Source: Chryseobacterium sp.
GTDB taxonomy: Bacteria; Bacteroidota; Bacteroidia; Flavobacteriales; Weeksellaceae
Reading direction: 5' to 3'
Assembly: GCF_008014695.1 (NCBI RefSeq)
Contig: NZ_VOXE01000001.1
Location: forward strand, 766,627-830,626
DNA: 64,000 nt
This document shows positions 27,444 through 35,743 of this stretch, piece by piece. Under the pieces are notes generated by a model. That model saw nothing but the letters and a program-made list of their open reading frames with translations. It searched no databases and was not told the origin of the DNA. Within the stretch, counting starts at the first letter, position 1, and each line of letters begins with the position of its first letter. Both the position numbers and the translations under genes were made by a program.

Positions 27444-28433
27444 TTGAAGAAAGTTTTGTTTTTCTCCCTCCTTCTTTCAGAATTCGTTTGCTATGCGCAG
27501 AGCGGAACTAGGGTTTATCCTTTCCTGAATATTCCGGTTTCGGCAAGACAGGCTGCTTTGGGTGGCGATGCGATTTCGATACGGGATTATGACGTCAGTT
27601 TTTCTGCCGTAAACCCAGCCTTGATGAATGCAGAAATGCACCATAAAATAGCGCTGAATGCAGCATCTTACTTAGCAGGTTCTAATTACGGAACCATCAG
27701 TTATGCAAGGGATCTGGAAAACGGAAATCTTGTGTCTGCAAATATCCGGTATATGGATTACGGCAAAATGCCGCGAACCGATGAAGCCGGTTTTGAAAAC
27801 GGAGAATTTGGAGCACTTGATGCTTCTGTGGGTGTAGGTTATGCGCTGCAGTTTGAAGATGAATGGACGATTGGTGCGAATGTAAATTATATCACCTCAA
27901 AAATAGACTCTTATTCTTCCATGGCCATTTCAGGAAATGCGGGGGTGAGTTATCATTTTTCAAAAACAAATGAGACGGTTTCGCTGGTCGCCAGAAATTT
28001 CGGCTATCAGATCAAGCCCTTCAACGGTGAAAGAGAAAAAATGCCTTTCCGGGTAGATCTCGGTTATACAAGAATCCTGAAGGAATTTCCTGTGGCAATT
28101 ACTGTTACTGCGCATGATCTGCAGCAGATTAATATTTCTTCAGAATTTAACAACAATGGTCAGGAAGTGAAGCTGCCGAGAAAAGTTCTGGATCATCTCT
28201 CGTTGGGTGCAGAACTTTTCCCCGAAAGAAACTTCAATATCAGATTGGGTTATAATGTGAAACGCGGGAACGAACTTGCAGTCCTCGACCAAAGGAGTTT
28301 TGCAGGTTTATCTGCAGGATTTGGATTTAAAATCTCCACTTTCCGAATCGACTTTGCACATGTGAGGTATCATAATGCTTCAAACTCAAACCAAATCGGT
28401 ATTTCTCTGGATCTCACCGGCAACCGCTATTAA
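27444..28433 (+). CDS. porQ: Type IX secretion system protein PorQ
   Basis: The 329-residue outer membrane beta-barrel protein belongs to the PorV/PorQ family. A signal peptide (VLFFSLLLSEFVCYAQ) precedes the family landmark YPFLNIPVSARQAALGGDAIS, NPALMN, and repeated amphipathic strands ending in RLGYNVKRGNEL and GISLDLTGNRY. PorQ works with the type IX secretion apparatus (A-LPS attachment in Porphyromonas gingivalis). The start is TTG: no in-frame ATG lies upstream of the signal peptide and the promoter sits only 20 nt away. cmk follows 41 nt later. Confidence 0.9.
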   Translation: MKKVLFFSLLLSEFVCYAQSGTRVYPFLNIPVSARQAALGGDAISIRDYDVSFSAVNPALMNAEMHHKIALNAASYLAGSNYGTISYARDLENGNLVSANIRYMDYGKMPRTDEAGFENGEFGALDASVGVGYALQFEDEWTIGANVNYITSKIDSYSSMAISGNAGVSYHFSKTNETVSLVARNFGYQIKPFNGEREKMPFRVDLGYTRILKEFPVAITVTAHDLQQINISSEFNNNGQEVKLPRKVLDHLSLGAELFPERNFNIRLGYNVKRGNELAVLDQRSFAGLSAGFGFKISTFRIDFAHVRYHNASNSNQIGISLDLTGNRY

Positions 28434-28474
28434 AAATTCTGTTTTCAGTTTCAGAAATTGAAAAAATCCTTTAA

Positions 28475-29149
28475 ATGAAAAAACCTGTTATTGCTGTCGA
28501 TGGATACTCCTCTACCGGGAAAAGTTCCATTTCAAAACTTATCGCCAAAGAACTGGGGCTCATCCATATGGATACCGGTGCATTATATCGCGCTGTCACT
28601 TTTTATGCCATACAAAACTGCCTAAATGACAGAAATGAGATTGACCTCGCCAAACTTTTAAAAAATTTAGATCAGATTCATCTGGATTTCCGCTCAGAGA
28701 ACGGAGAACTCGTACTTTATCTCAATAACGAGAATATTACTGATAAGATAAGAACTTCGGATATTTCAGAGAACGTGAGTTTTGTAGCAAAACAGCCTGA
28801 AATAAGAGATTTCCTTCTCCATATCCAACGATCCAGAGCTCAGCAAGGGGGAATTATTATGGATGGAAGAGATATAGGCACCGTAGTGTTACCGGACGCC
28901 GATTACAAATTCTTCTTAACTGCCAGTGCTGATGAAAGAACGAAAAGACGTTTTCTCGAAATGCAGTCATTGGGTTTGACCACAGATGAAAAATCGGTAA
29001 AAGAAAACCTCATCAAGAGAGATAAAATTGACAGCGAAAGAACTGTAGCACCATTAAAAAAAGCAGATGACGCAATCCTTATCGACAATACAAATCTAAA
29101 TAAAAATGAGACTCTGGCTTTGATTTTGTCCTATATCACAAACATTTAA
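28475..29149 (+). CDS. cmk: Cytidylate kinase
   Basis: The 224-residue kinase phosphorylates CMP and dCMP. The P-loop AVDGYSSTGKSSISK lies at residues 6-20, the substrate motif MDTGALYRAVTFYA near 34-47, the diagnostic MDGRDIGTVVLPDA near 129, and the lid arginines in ERTKRRFLEMQ. The P-loop has Tyr-Ser-Ser where many Cmk proteins have Pro-Ala-Gly, a variation common in Bacteroidota. It is probably cotranscribed with porQ. Confidence 0.95.
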   Translation: MKKPVIAVDGYSSTGKSSISKLIAKELGLIHMDTGALYRAVTFYAIQNCLNDRNEIDLAKLLKNLDQIHLDFRSENGELVLYLNNENITDKIRTSDISENVSFVAKQPEIRDFLLHIQRSRAQQGGIIMDGRDIGTVVLPDADYKFFLTASADERTKRRFLEMQSLGLTTDEKSVKENLIKRDKIDSERTVAPLKKADDAILIDNTNLNKNETLALILSYITNI

Positions 29150-29257
29150 CATATTTTTAAGAACAGTAAAACTTTTTTGGTATGCTTGTTGTTGAAATTG
29201 GGATATAAAAGATTCGTTCTTTTTCTCAAGAATCATTAACTATTAAAAATATATACG

Positions 29258-29641
29258 ATGTCAAAAAAAGGTAATAACGCAGCAGGAGTTTTAGCAGGAT
29301 TGTTAGCAGGTGCTGCAGCAGGAGTTATTTTAGGAATGCTTTATGCTCCTGAAGAAGGAAAAGAAACAAGAAAAAAAATCAAAACCAAAGCGAATGACCT
29401 GAAAGATCAGGCTGTAGATCAGTACGGTAAAGTAACTGAAATCGCAAAAGAAAAATTCGAAGATGTTTCAGGTAAGGTAAAAGATAAATATGGCAACATT
29501 TCATCTACTTTCAAAGAAACAGCTCAAAACCTGTCTTCTTCAGTAAAAGAAGGATACGACAAGTATAAAGACAGAGCGGTTGATACAGCTGCAAACGTTG
29601 CGAAAGACGTAGAGGAAAAATTAGACGGATTACAATCTTAA
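29258..29641 (+). CDS. YtxH domain-containing protein
   Basis: The 127-residue protein starts with a short hydrophobic Gly/Ala-rich helix (AGVLAGLLAGAAAGVILGML) followed by the YtxH signature YAPEEGKETRKKIKTKANDL. A long amphipathic Lys/Glu helix like those of LEA-type stress proteins makes up the rest. The family is linked to general stress responses and envelope association, without a defined biochemical role. It heads a cluster of three small membrane-related genes, although a strong terminator separates it from the next. Confidence 0.85.
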   Translation: MSKKGNNAAGVLAGLLAGAAAGVILGMLYAPEEGKETRKKIKTKANDLKDQAVDQYGKVTEIAKEKFEDVSGKVKDKYGNISSTFKETAQNLSSSVKEGYDKYKDRAVDTAANVAKDVEEKLDGLQS

Positions 29642-29664
29642 TAGTTTCCGTTATTTGATATAAA

Positions 29665-29698
29665 AAAGGAACTTAAAAACATTTAAGTTCCTTTTTTT
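29665..29698 (+). terminator. Rho-independent terminator after the YtxH gene
   Basis: A 13-bp perfect stem (29665-29677 with 29682-29694, core GGAACTTAAA/TTTAAGTTCC) with a 4-nt loop runs into T residues. Confidence 0.9.
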
Positions 29699-29721
29699 GT
29701 AACTTTATAAAAATTTAAGCC

Positions 29722-30030
29722 ATGTTAGATATTCTTAAAGACTACGCCTACAAAAGAGCCGACCTGCTGAAAATGGAAGTCACTGAAAAATCCGTTACGA
29801 TTATCGGAATGATTACTTTTCTGCTTCTGGCTTCGTTAACAGCCTTGTTTTTTATCATTCTGCTCTTGTTTGGATTAGGCTTTTTAATCGGAACCTACCT
29901 TAACAATTATGGCTACGGACTGCTGATTGTGGCAGGATTTTACCTATTGGTACTTATTGTACTTTTCGTAAAAAGAAACGCCATTAAGAATATGGTGGCC
30001 AATAAAATTCTTGAGTCATTAAACGACTGA
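29722..30030 (+). CDS. Holin-X/DUF1469-like two-helix membrane protein
   Basis: The 102-residue protein has a short amphipathic N-terminus (DYAYKRADLLKMEVTEKSV). Two membrane helices follow (about residues 33-60 and 70-90) with a short charged end. This matches the phage-holin-like, Actinobacterial Holin-X type family (DUF1469), which is widespread in chromosomes without phages. In Flavobacteriia it commonly follows a YtxH gene. The next gene starts 4 nt later, so the two are cotranscribed. I see no prophage context and infer an envelope role. Confidence 0.75.
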   Translation: MLDILKDYAYKRADLLKMEVTEKSVTIIGMITFLLLASLTALFFIILLLFGLGFLIGTYLNNYGYGLLIVAGFYLLVLIVLFVKRNAIKNMVANKILESLND

Positions 30031-30034
30031 AATT

Positions 30035-30532
30035 ATGGGAAATAAATATGAAAGTTTAGAGGAACTTCGCAGAAAGAAAGCACTGTTAAAAGCCGATATT
30101 TCAGGTCTTGAAGACTTGCTTTCCTTTGAAAATACTAAAGAAAGCCTGAGTGCATTTACGAACGGATTTACTGATAAATATCTTAAACAAGTGCCTACTG
30201 AAGACGGCGGGACAAAAACCACGCTTAAGACAGATGCTATTTTCGACGAAGTGAAGAATGAAGTTAAAGAAAATATCGTTGGCAAAAGTGCGGTTCTCGG
30301 TTTTGCGAGCTCTGCTGTAAAAACCGGGCTTATTGAAGACGCGATCCGTCTTGGAGCTACTGCATTCGTCACCAATTTAGCCGTGAAACATGTGAATGGC
30401 ACCAGCTGGAAGAAAAAAATCATCGGTTTGGCCTTAATTTATCTGGCTCCCATGCTCCTCAGAGTGATCCGCAAAAAACTGGAAAATTACCAGAAAAACA
30501 GAAGTGTTTCCAGTATGGAACAACTTATTTAA
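30035..30532 (+). CDS. Uncharacterised membrane-associated protein
   Basis: The 165-residue protein has a Leu/Lys-rich N-terminal helix (LEELRRKKALLKADISGLED). A polar middle follows, then an amphipathic section (KSAVLGFASSAVKTGLIEDA) and one membrane helix (KIIGLALIYLAPMLLRVI, about residues 132-150). It is translationally coupled to the holin-like gene (4-nt gap) and precedes a terminator. No characterised family is recognised. The arrangement suggests a partner of the upstream two-helix protein. Confidence 0.7.
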   Translation: MGNKYESLEELRRKKALLKADISGLEDLLSFENTKESLSAFTNGFTDKYLKQVPTEDGGTKTTLKTDAIFDEVKNEVKENIVGKSAVLGFASSAVKTGLIEDAIRLGATAFVTNLAVKHVNGTSWKKKIIGLALIYLAPMLLRVIRKKLENYQKNRSVSSMEQLI

Positions 30533-30538
30533 AATATC

Positions 30539-30562
30539 AAACCGCTTTTCAGCGGTTTTTTT
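30539..30562 (+). terminator. Rho-independent terminator
   Basis: The stem AAACCGCT/AGCGGTTT (30539-30546 with 30551-30558) with a TTTC loop is followed by T residues. It overlaps the 3' end of the convergent methyltransferase gene. Confidence 0.75.
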
Positions 30563-31292
30563 ATGATCTTTTAGAATAAATCTGACCCAGAATAATTCCT
30601 GCGGCCATTGAAACATTCAGGCTTTCAGTGGCCTTGCTATTTCCGAACCGGGGTATCGTGATTTTACGGTGAAGAAGCTCCTCTGTTTCCGGACGGATTC
30701 CGTTGCCCTCGTTTCCTAAAATAAGGTTGATTTTTTCGGGGAAATCAATATTATACAGATTCTCCCCTTCCATGTCGGTACCGATGTTGACATTCTCAGA
30801 ATTTTCAAGAATATCATTCAGATTTCTATAAACAATATTTACCCTTGTAAAAGAACCCATGCTCGCCTGAATCACTTTCGGATTATAAAAATCGACAGTG
30901 TCTTCGCTGCAGATAATCTGCTCAATCCCAAACCAATCGGCCAGTCGGATCAGCGTTCCTAAATTGCCCGGATCCTGAATTCCGTCTAAGATCAGCTGAA
31001 CCGGGCAGTTTTCCAGAAATATTTCTGAATTTATTTCGCAAACCGCGACTGAATCCTTCGGATGCTGTAAAAAACTGATCTTTTTTAATTCATTTTCGGA
31101 AATCGGAGTAATTTCACTCAATCCCGATGGCAAACTGTCAGGCTGACAGGAAAATATTTCCTGGATGATGTATGGAGAAGCCTGCAGTTCCGCTATATTT
31201 TTATTACCCTCAACCAAAAACAATTTGTATTTTTGTCTGAATTTCTTTTTATCCAAGGACTGTAATATCTTAATTTTATGAGTGGTAAGCAT
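30561..31292 (-). CDS. TrmH/SpoU family RNA methyltransferase
   Basis: The 243-residue protein has the N-terminal substrate-binding motif (KIKILQSLDKKKFRQKYKLF, VEGNKNI) and a SPOUT catalytic domain. The latter carries ILDGIQDPGNLGTLIRLADW (motif 1), INLILGNEGNGI (motif 2) and TESLNVSMAAGIILGQI (motif 3), which form the S-adenosylmethionine knot. It 2'-O-methylates rRNA or tRNA; the target cannot be deduced. The ATG at 31292 is preferred to 31310 because the -7 box TATTTTTG occupies 31308-31315. Its 5' end overlaps the divergent TamL gene by 15 nt. Confidence 0.88.
   Translation of the reverse strand: MLTTHKIKILQSLDKKKFRQKYKLFLVEGNKNIAELQASPYIIQEIFSCQPDSLPSGLSEITPISENELKKISFLQHPKDSVAVCEINSEIFLENCPVQLILDGIQDPGNLGTLIRLADWFGIEQIICSEDTVDFYNPKVIQASMGSFTRVNIVYRNLNDILENSENVNIGTDMEGENLYNIDFPEKINLILGNEGNGIRPETEELLHRKITIPRFGNSKATESLNVSMAAGIILGQIYSKRS
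31228..31235 (+). promoter_or_regulatory. -7 promoter box of tamL, inside the methyltransferase gene
   Basis: TATTTTTG on the plus strand is a perfect match and lies 42 nt upstream of the tamL ATG at 31278, within the coding region of the divergent gene. Confidence 0.5.
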
Positions 31293-33872
31293 TTTAATAA
31301 ATATCTTCAAAAATATCGATTATTCATTAGTTTCGCAATCATTTCTGTGTTTCTTTATGCGTGCAGCACCACCAAAAAAGTCCCTGACGGCGAATTTCTG
31401 CTTACAAAGAATAAATTCAAATACGAAGACGGTAAAATCTTCGATGATGAACTCCCTAATTACGTTAGCCAGAAACCCAATAAAAAACAGCTTTTTCTCC
31501 TGCCGGTCGGTTTATGGATGTATAATTTCGCAAATCCTAAATACGATTCCATCCTTAACGAATACATGACCTATCCAGGCGAAATGCGGAACCAGAACCT
31601 TAGAGATTCGCTTTTCATCAAATATGAACATCCTGAATATGTGGGGAAAGGTCTTTTCTGGGACCGTTTTTTTCATACCGTAGGCAAAGCACCGGTAATC
31701 CTGGAACAGGGACGCACAGAAACCAGCGCAAATTCCATCAGGAAAAGACTTGTATACCGTGGGTATTGGGATTCAGAAGTTAAATTCAATCATGATCTTG
31801 ATTCTGCCGCAAAAAAAGCACAAGTAACTTATTTGATTACCCATAAAGACCCGACTTACATTCAGGATTATTATTACAATATTCCCGATCCCAATATCAA
31901 AAGAATTTATGAGGAAGATTTGCGTAAAAGTCTCGTGAAATCAAAAGAAATTCTGGATCAAACCAATTTGGAAAAAGAAATTAAGCGGTTGAGCGATCTG
32001 ATGAAAGAAAGAGGTTATTACCGTTTCAATAATGCGGGTGATGAAATATTTTATACTGCAGATACGTTAACGAGTCGTAAGCAGGTTCCGTTGATCATGG
32101 ACATTCACAAAGATTCTGCTGATACCCCCTATAAAGTTGCCACAATTGGTAATATTGATGTTGCCATCGTGGAAAACGCCAGTGATTTTCCAAAAAATAC
32201 TGAAAAAGATTCCCTTCGCGGGATCCGTTTCCATAAAATTGACAATCAGTTTAAGACACGTGCCATGTGGAGGGCACTGACCATTACGCCCAAAGATGTA
32301 TTTAACCAAAAAGATCTGGACCTTACGAAAAGGAATATTCTGGCCATGAATAATTTCAGTATTCTGAAATCCCGGGATTCCCTTAGACGGGACGGTTTAG
32401 GCTCACCCAACGACAGTATTGTTGACGTTCTCTACTTACTGAAACCGCTCCCGAAATTTGAACTGAAACTTGCCACAGACATTAATTATTCCCAAATCCT
32501 GAATTTTGGTATTTCACCTTCAGCCGATTTAACAACAAGAAATGTTTTTGGCGGAGCAGAAAATTTATCGACGAGCGTTTCCGGAATTTTCGGTTCAGTA
32601 CGGGATCCAAAAAACACCGACAAAAGGCTTTTCGCCTACGAAATTTCAGCACAGGCCAATTTAAGTTTCCCGAGGTTGCTTCTGCCGTTTACTTATTACA
32701 AACTCATCCCGAAAAGGTATTCTCCTACTTCTTCCATTAGTTTGGGGGTTTCTAAACAGAATAATGTAGGAATGGACAGGATGAATTTCAACACCGGACT
32801 TAACTATTTTGCTAACGTAAATGATATTGTTTCGCACAAGCTTACGCTGTTCAACACGCAGTTGAGTTTAACAAAAAACAAGGACCGTTATTTCGAGTTT
32901 TTTCCGGCCGAAGGCGAAATTAAAGACAGGATGTTCAAACTCTATTTTGAAAATAATCCTGCTGTTGCAGCGCAATACAACAGTCAGCAGATCTCCTCGG
33001 ATCAGGTTTCAGGCCTTATTCTAAATGACGTTGGTTTTCAGACCGCTTTAAATACTGTTGAAATGAATGATTTCAATGCTTTCAGTCAGTCGGTGATCAA
33101 TAAAAACAGACAGACACAGGATGTCTTGATTTCATCAATCGTATACAATTTTATTTATAACGAAATCGGTAAAAAAAATTATCAAAACCCCTTTTATTTC
33201 AGTGGAAAAATAGAGAGCGCAGGAAATATTTTCAGCCTTTTCAATTCTAAAAACAGACAGGAAAACCTTCTTTCTGAACAGCAGAAAACCATTTTTAACA
33301 TTCCCTATTCACAGTTTGTAAAATTTGATTTTGATGTGAGAAAGTATTATACGTTTGCAAACGGAAAACATACGCTCGCTTTAAGACAGTTTATCGGATT
33401 GGGAATTCCTTACGGAAATTCTTCGCAAATGCCGTTCGTACGATCTTATTTTAACGGAGGTTCGAATGACATCCGGGCATGGACTGCGTTTGGCGGTCTC
33501 GGTCCTGCAGATTCTCAGCTGGATGAAAGAGTCCGTTCTTATGTGATGGATAATGTAAAACTCACTACCAACATTGAATACAGGATTCCGTTTACCGACA
33601 TGTACGAAGGAGCTGTTTTTACAGATATGGGAAATATCTGGAGTCTTAAAGATTCAGGGTTCGGCGATCAGTTTAAATTCAATAAATTCCTGAGCCAGAT
33701 GGGAGTCGGAAGCGGTTTTGGACTGCGGATTAATGTTGCCTATATTACCTTACGACTCGATCTTGCCTATAAAATCTATGATCCTAACAAACCGGACGGT
33801 GAAAGATGGCGATTCAGCAAGATCCAGCCATTGAAACCCACGCTGAACTTTGCCTTTGGTTATCCGTTCTAA
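31278..33872 (+). CDS. tamL: TamL-like BamA/TamA family outer membrane protein
   Basis: The 864-residue lipoprotein resembles TamL, the Bacteroidota relative of TamA. The signal peptide ends in a lipobox (SVFLYACS, Cys at about 29). POTRA-like repeats occupy about residues 30-380, and a sixteen-strand barrel of the Omp85 type makes up the rest, with the lid-lock-like FVRSYFNGGSNDIRAWTAFG near residue 720 and the terminal strand LKPTLNFAFGYPF. It inserts or folds outer membrane proteins, or assists envelope lipid transport with a TamB partner that is not in this window. No upstream in-frame ATG exists. Confidence 0.88.
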   Translation: MSGKHFNKYLQKYRLFISFAIISVFLYACSTTKKVPDGEFLLTKNKFKYEDGKIFDDELPNYVSQKPNKKQLFLLPVGLWMYNFANPKYDSILNEYMTYPGEMRNQNLRDSLFIKYEHPEYVGKGLFWDRFFHTVGKAPVILEQGRTETSANSIRKRLVYRGYWDSEVKFNHDLDSAAKKAQVTYLITHKDPTYIQDYYYNIPDPNIKRIYEEDLRKSLVKSKEILDQTNLEKEIKRLSDLMKERGYYRFNNAGDEIFYTADTLTSRKQVPLIMDIHKDSADTPYKVATIGNIDVAIVENASDFPKNTEKDSLRGIRFHKIDNQFKTRAMWRALTITPKDVFNQKDLDLTKRNILAMNNFSILKSRDSLRRDGLGSPNDSIVDVLYLLKPLPKFELKLATDINYSQILNFGISPSADLTTRNVFGGAENLSTSVSGIFGSVRDPKNTDKRLFAYEISAQANLSFPRLLLPFTYYKLIPKRYSPTSSISLGVSKQNNVGMDRMNFNTGLNYFANVNDIVSHKLTLFNTQLSLTKNKDRYFEFFPAEGEIKDRMFKLYFENNPAVAAQYNSQQISSDQVSGLILNDVGFQTALNTVEMNDFNAFSQSVINKNRQTQDVLISSIVYNFIYNEIGKKNYQNPFYFSGKIESAGNIFSLFNSKNRQENLLSEQQKTIFNIPYSQFVKFDFDVRKYYTFANGKHTLALRQFIGLGIPYGNSSQMPFVRSYFNGGSNDIRAWTAFGGLGPADSQLDERVRSYVMDNVKLTTNIEYRIPFTDMYEGAVFTDMGNIWSLKDSGFGDQFKFNKFLSQMGVGSGFGLRINVAYITLRLDLAYKIYDPNKPDGERWRFSKIQPLKPTLNFAFGYPF
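31308..31315 (-). promoter_or_regulatory. -7 promoter box of the methyltransferase gene, inside tamL
   Basis: TATTTTTG on the minus strand lies 15 nt before the ATG at 31292 and within the tamL signal peptide region. Confidence 0.55.
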
Positions 33873-33882
33873 TAGTAAAAAT

Positions 33883-33913
33883 AAATTCTGCCTTGAAAAA
33901 GCAGAATTTTTTG
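33883..33913. terminator. Bidirectional terminator after tamL
   Basis: The 9-bp stem AAATTCTGC/GCAGAATTT (33883-33891 with 33901-33909) is flanked by T residues on the plus side and A residues on the other. It separates the convergent tamL and YdcF-like genes. Confidence 0.75.
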
Positions 33914-33940
33914 TGTCCTCAATAATGATCTGAAAAATCA

Positions 33941-34558
33941 TTAATCGCTGTCAATGCCCAAAAGATAATAAACTACCGCCATCACTCTGGCCAGAAACTC
34001 TCTGGATTGGTTTCGGTAATAACTCTGGTTGCTCAGTACATCGTGGGCATCAAAACCCAGTGCATTCATGTCATTATTTCGCGCATAAAAAAGTGCCCTG
34101 AGATTATGGAATCCCTGAGAAACAATAATGACATTGTTCTGCTCGAAAACTTTTTTACAGTTGCTGATGCTCGTCTGCGTTTTGAAACCTTTGGGATCTT
34201 CTATAATGATATTTTCCGGCACGCCTTCCTGATAAACCAGATAGTTTTTCATAGCCAAAGGCTCATCATAACCCGGGCTCTTCTCCCCGCTTACAATAAT
34301 TTTTTTAATTTTTCCGTGATGATAAAGCAGTGCAGTGGCATCCATTCTTGAAGTAAAATAAGGGTTTGACAGTCCGGACCTCATTCTGGGAGAGGTTCCC
34401 AGGACCAAAGCGGTTTCTCTTGGCGGAATTTTTGAAATTTTGGTGTAAGTGCGTCCGTTGGTCAGTGCAAAAACCCAGATATTTGCCAAAATCATCAGCA
34501 AAATCCCGATTTCAACAAGGTTGAAAAATGATTTCAGAAAATCCAGTATTTTTTTCAA
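33941..34558 (-). CDS. YdcF/SanA-like DUF218 membrane protein
   Basis: The 205-residue protein has one N-terminal membrane helix (VEIGILLMILANIWVFAL) followed by a DUF218 domain: ALVLGTSPRMRSGLSNPYF, KIIVSGEKSPGYDEPLAMKNYLV and NVIIVSQGFHNLRALFYARN. SanA of Escherichia coli is tied to vancomycin tolerance at high temperature and to envelope barrier function. By homology this protein sits in the inner membrane facing the periplasm. It lies 28 nt after the reductase gene in the same direction and may share its transcript. Confidence 0.85.
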   Translation of the reverse strand: MKKILDFLKSFFNLVEIGILLMILANIWVFALTNGRTYTKISKIPPRETALVLGTSPRMRSGLSNPYFTSRMDATALLYHHGKIKKIIVSGEKSPGYDEPLAMKNYLVYQEGVPENIIIEDPKGFKTQTSISNCKKVFEQNNVIIVSQGFHNLRALFYARNNDMNALGFDAHDVLSNQSYYRNQSREFLARVMAVVYYLLGIDSD

Positions 34559-34586
34559 ATGTTATTCATTTACATTTATCGGGCAA

Positions 34587-35711
34587 TTAGATCAGATCAA
34601 AGTTAACCTTTATTTTTTTGCTTAAAACCACCGACATGCAGGCCAGGATATGGCCTTTCTTTTCTTCTTTTTCCGTTAAATATTCATTTTCCAGTAGTTC
34701 CACTTTACCTTCTTCCAGAATACATTCACAACTGCCGCAGATTCCGGATTTGCAGGAGTAAGGCACCGGAAATTTCTGTACCAGCAGCTGATGAAGAAGC
34801 CGTGACCTGTTATCTGGAAGTTCTGTAGCATAATTCCTTCCGAAAAGTTTAAAATCCACCTCAATGTCCTCTATCAGTGGAAACTCTTTTTCCTGAGGAT
34901 AAATATCTTCATTATATTCTTCAAAAAGTTCGAAATGGATATTTCTTTTCGGAATTCCATTGCTATAACATGCATTGGCTAGCGATTTGATCATCTCCCC
35001 TTTTCCGCAGATCAGCACTTCATCCACCGCATCCCAAATGGTACTCTCTTCATCGGTGTCATCCAAATGAAGGATTTGGTTGATGATTAATTTCAGTTTT
35101 CTTTCATCAAGACGGCCGTGAAACAAATTATCCGATCCGGTTTCCTGTGAAAAAAAATAGAAAATCTGAAGGCGGTTTCCATATTTTTTAGCCAATGCAT
35201 CAAGTTCATTTTTAAACGCAATTTCCTCCGATTTTCGGTTTCCGTAAAAAAGGAAAAGCCGCGTTCTCGGTTCATTGTACAAAATGTTTTTGAAATGACT
35301 GATCAACGGCGTAATGCCAATTCCGCCCGCGAAACCGATGATAGTCCTGAATTCATGCGGCTTCGATACCAAAGTAAAGCGGCCTTTCGGCTCAGAAATT
35401 TCCACTTCATCGCCGATTTCGAAATCATTGTATAAATCCTTTGTGGAACTGTTTTCGTCGTTGATCTTGATCCCCAAAGAAATTTTATGTTCAAATGGAG
35501 CTGAAGTCATGGAAAAATCATTCTGAAAAACCCTTCCTTTGGACGGATATTTTACGGTCACATACTGCCCGGCTTCAAACTTGAAATTCGGTTTCAGCAC
35601 CTCGGGAATCTCAAATTCCATTTCAAAAGTGTTTTTGGTCAGTTGTCGCTTTTTCGTTAATTTTAGGCGGTGAAATTCTGCCTGCTTCGCTCTGGGTAAA
35701 AGATTTTCCAT
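34587..35711 (-). CDS. Flavin / 2Fe-2S ferredoxin reductase (PaaE/HmpA-like)
   Basis: The 374-residue electron-transfer protein is built of three parts. An FAD domain comes first (FEAGQYVTVKYPSKG, NDFSMTSAP, the last corresponding to RxYS). An NAD domain follows (FAGGIGITPLISHFKNIL, LFLFYGNRKSEEIAF, LICGKGEMIKSL). A C-terminal plant-type 2Fe-2S domain carries cysteines in CKSGICGSC and a fourth in HILACMSV. It passes electrons from NAD(P)H to an oxygenase or another partner; no oxygenase gene lies nearby. The ATG at 35711 fits a -7 box at 35725-35732; the longer frame overlaps the divergent tlpA-like gene. Confidence 0.85.
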   Translation of the reverse strand: MENLLPRAKQAEFHRLKLTKKRQLTKNTFEMEFEIPEVLKPNFKFEAGQYVTVKYPSKGRVFQNDFSMTSAPFEHKISLGIKINDENSSTKDLYNDFEIGDEVEISEPKGRFTLVSKPHEFRTIIGFAGGIGITPLISHFKNILYNEPRTRLFLFYGNRKSEEIAFKNELDALAKKYGNRLQIFYFFSQETGSDNLFHGRLDERKLKLIINQILHLDDTDEESTIWDAVDEVLICGKGEMIKSLANACYSNGIPKRNIHFELFEEYNEDIYPQEKEFPLIEDIEVDFKLFGRNYATELPDNRSRLLHQLLVQKFPVPYSCKSGICGSCECILEEGKVELLENEYLTEKEEKKGHILACMSVVLSKKIKVNFDLI

Positions 35712-35724
35712 ATCAATATTGTTC

Positions 35725-35732
35725 CAAAAATA
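35725..35732 (-). promoter_or_regulatory. -7 promoter box of the reductase gene
   Basis: TATTTTTG on the minus strand lies 13 nt ahead of the ATG at 35711, within the 32-nt gap to the divergent thioredoxin gene. Confidence 0.5.
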
Positions 35733-35743
35733 ATAAAAATAAA

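Noticed and set aside
29722-30030. Prophage holin
   Set aside because: No other phage genes occur nearby and this family is common in chromosomes; the holin name is by fold only.
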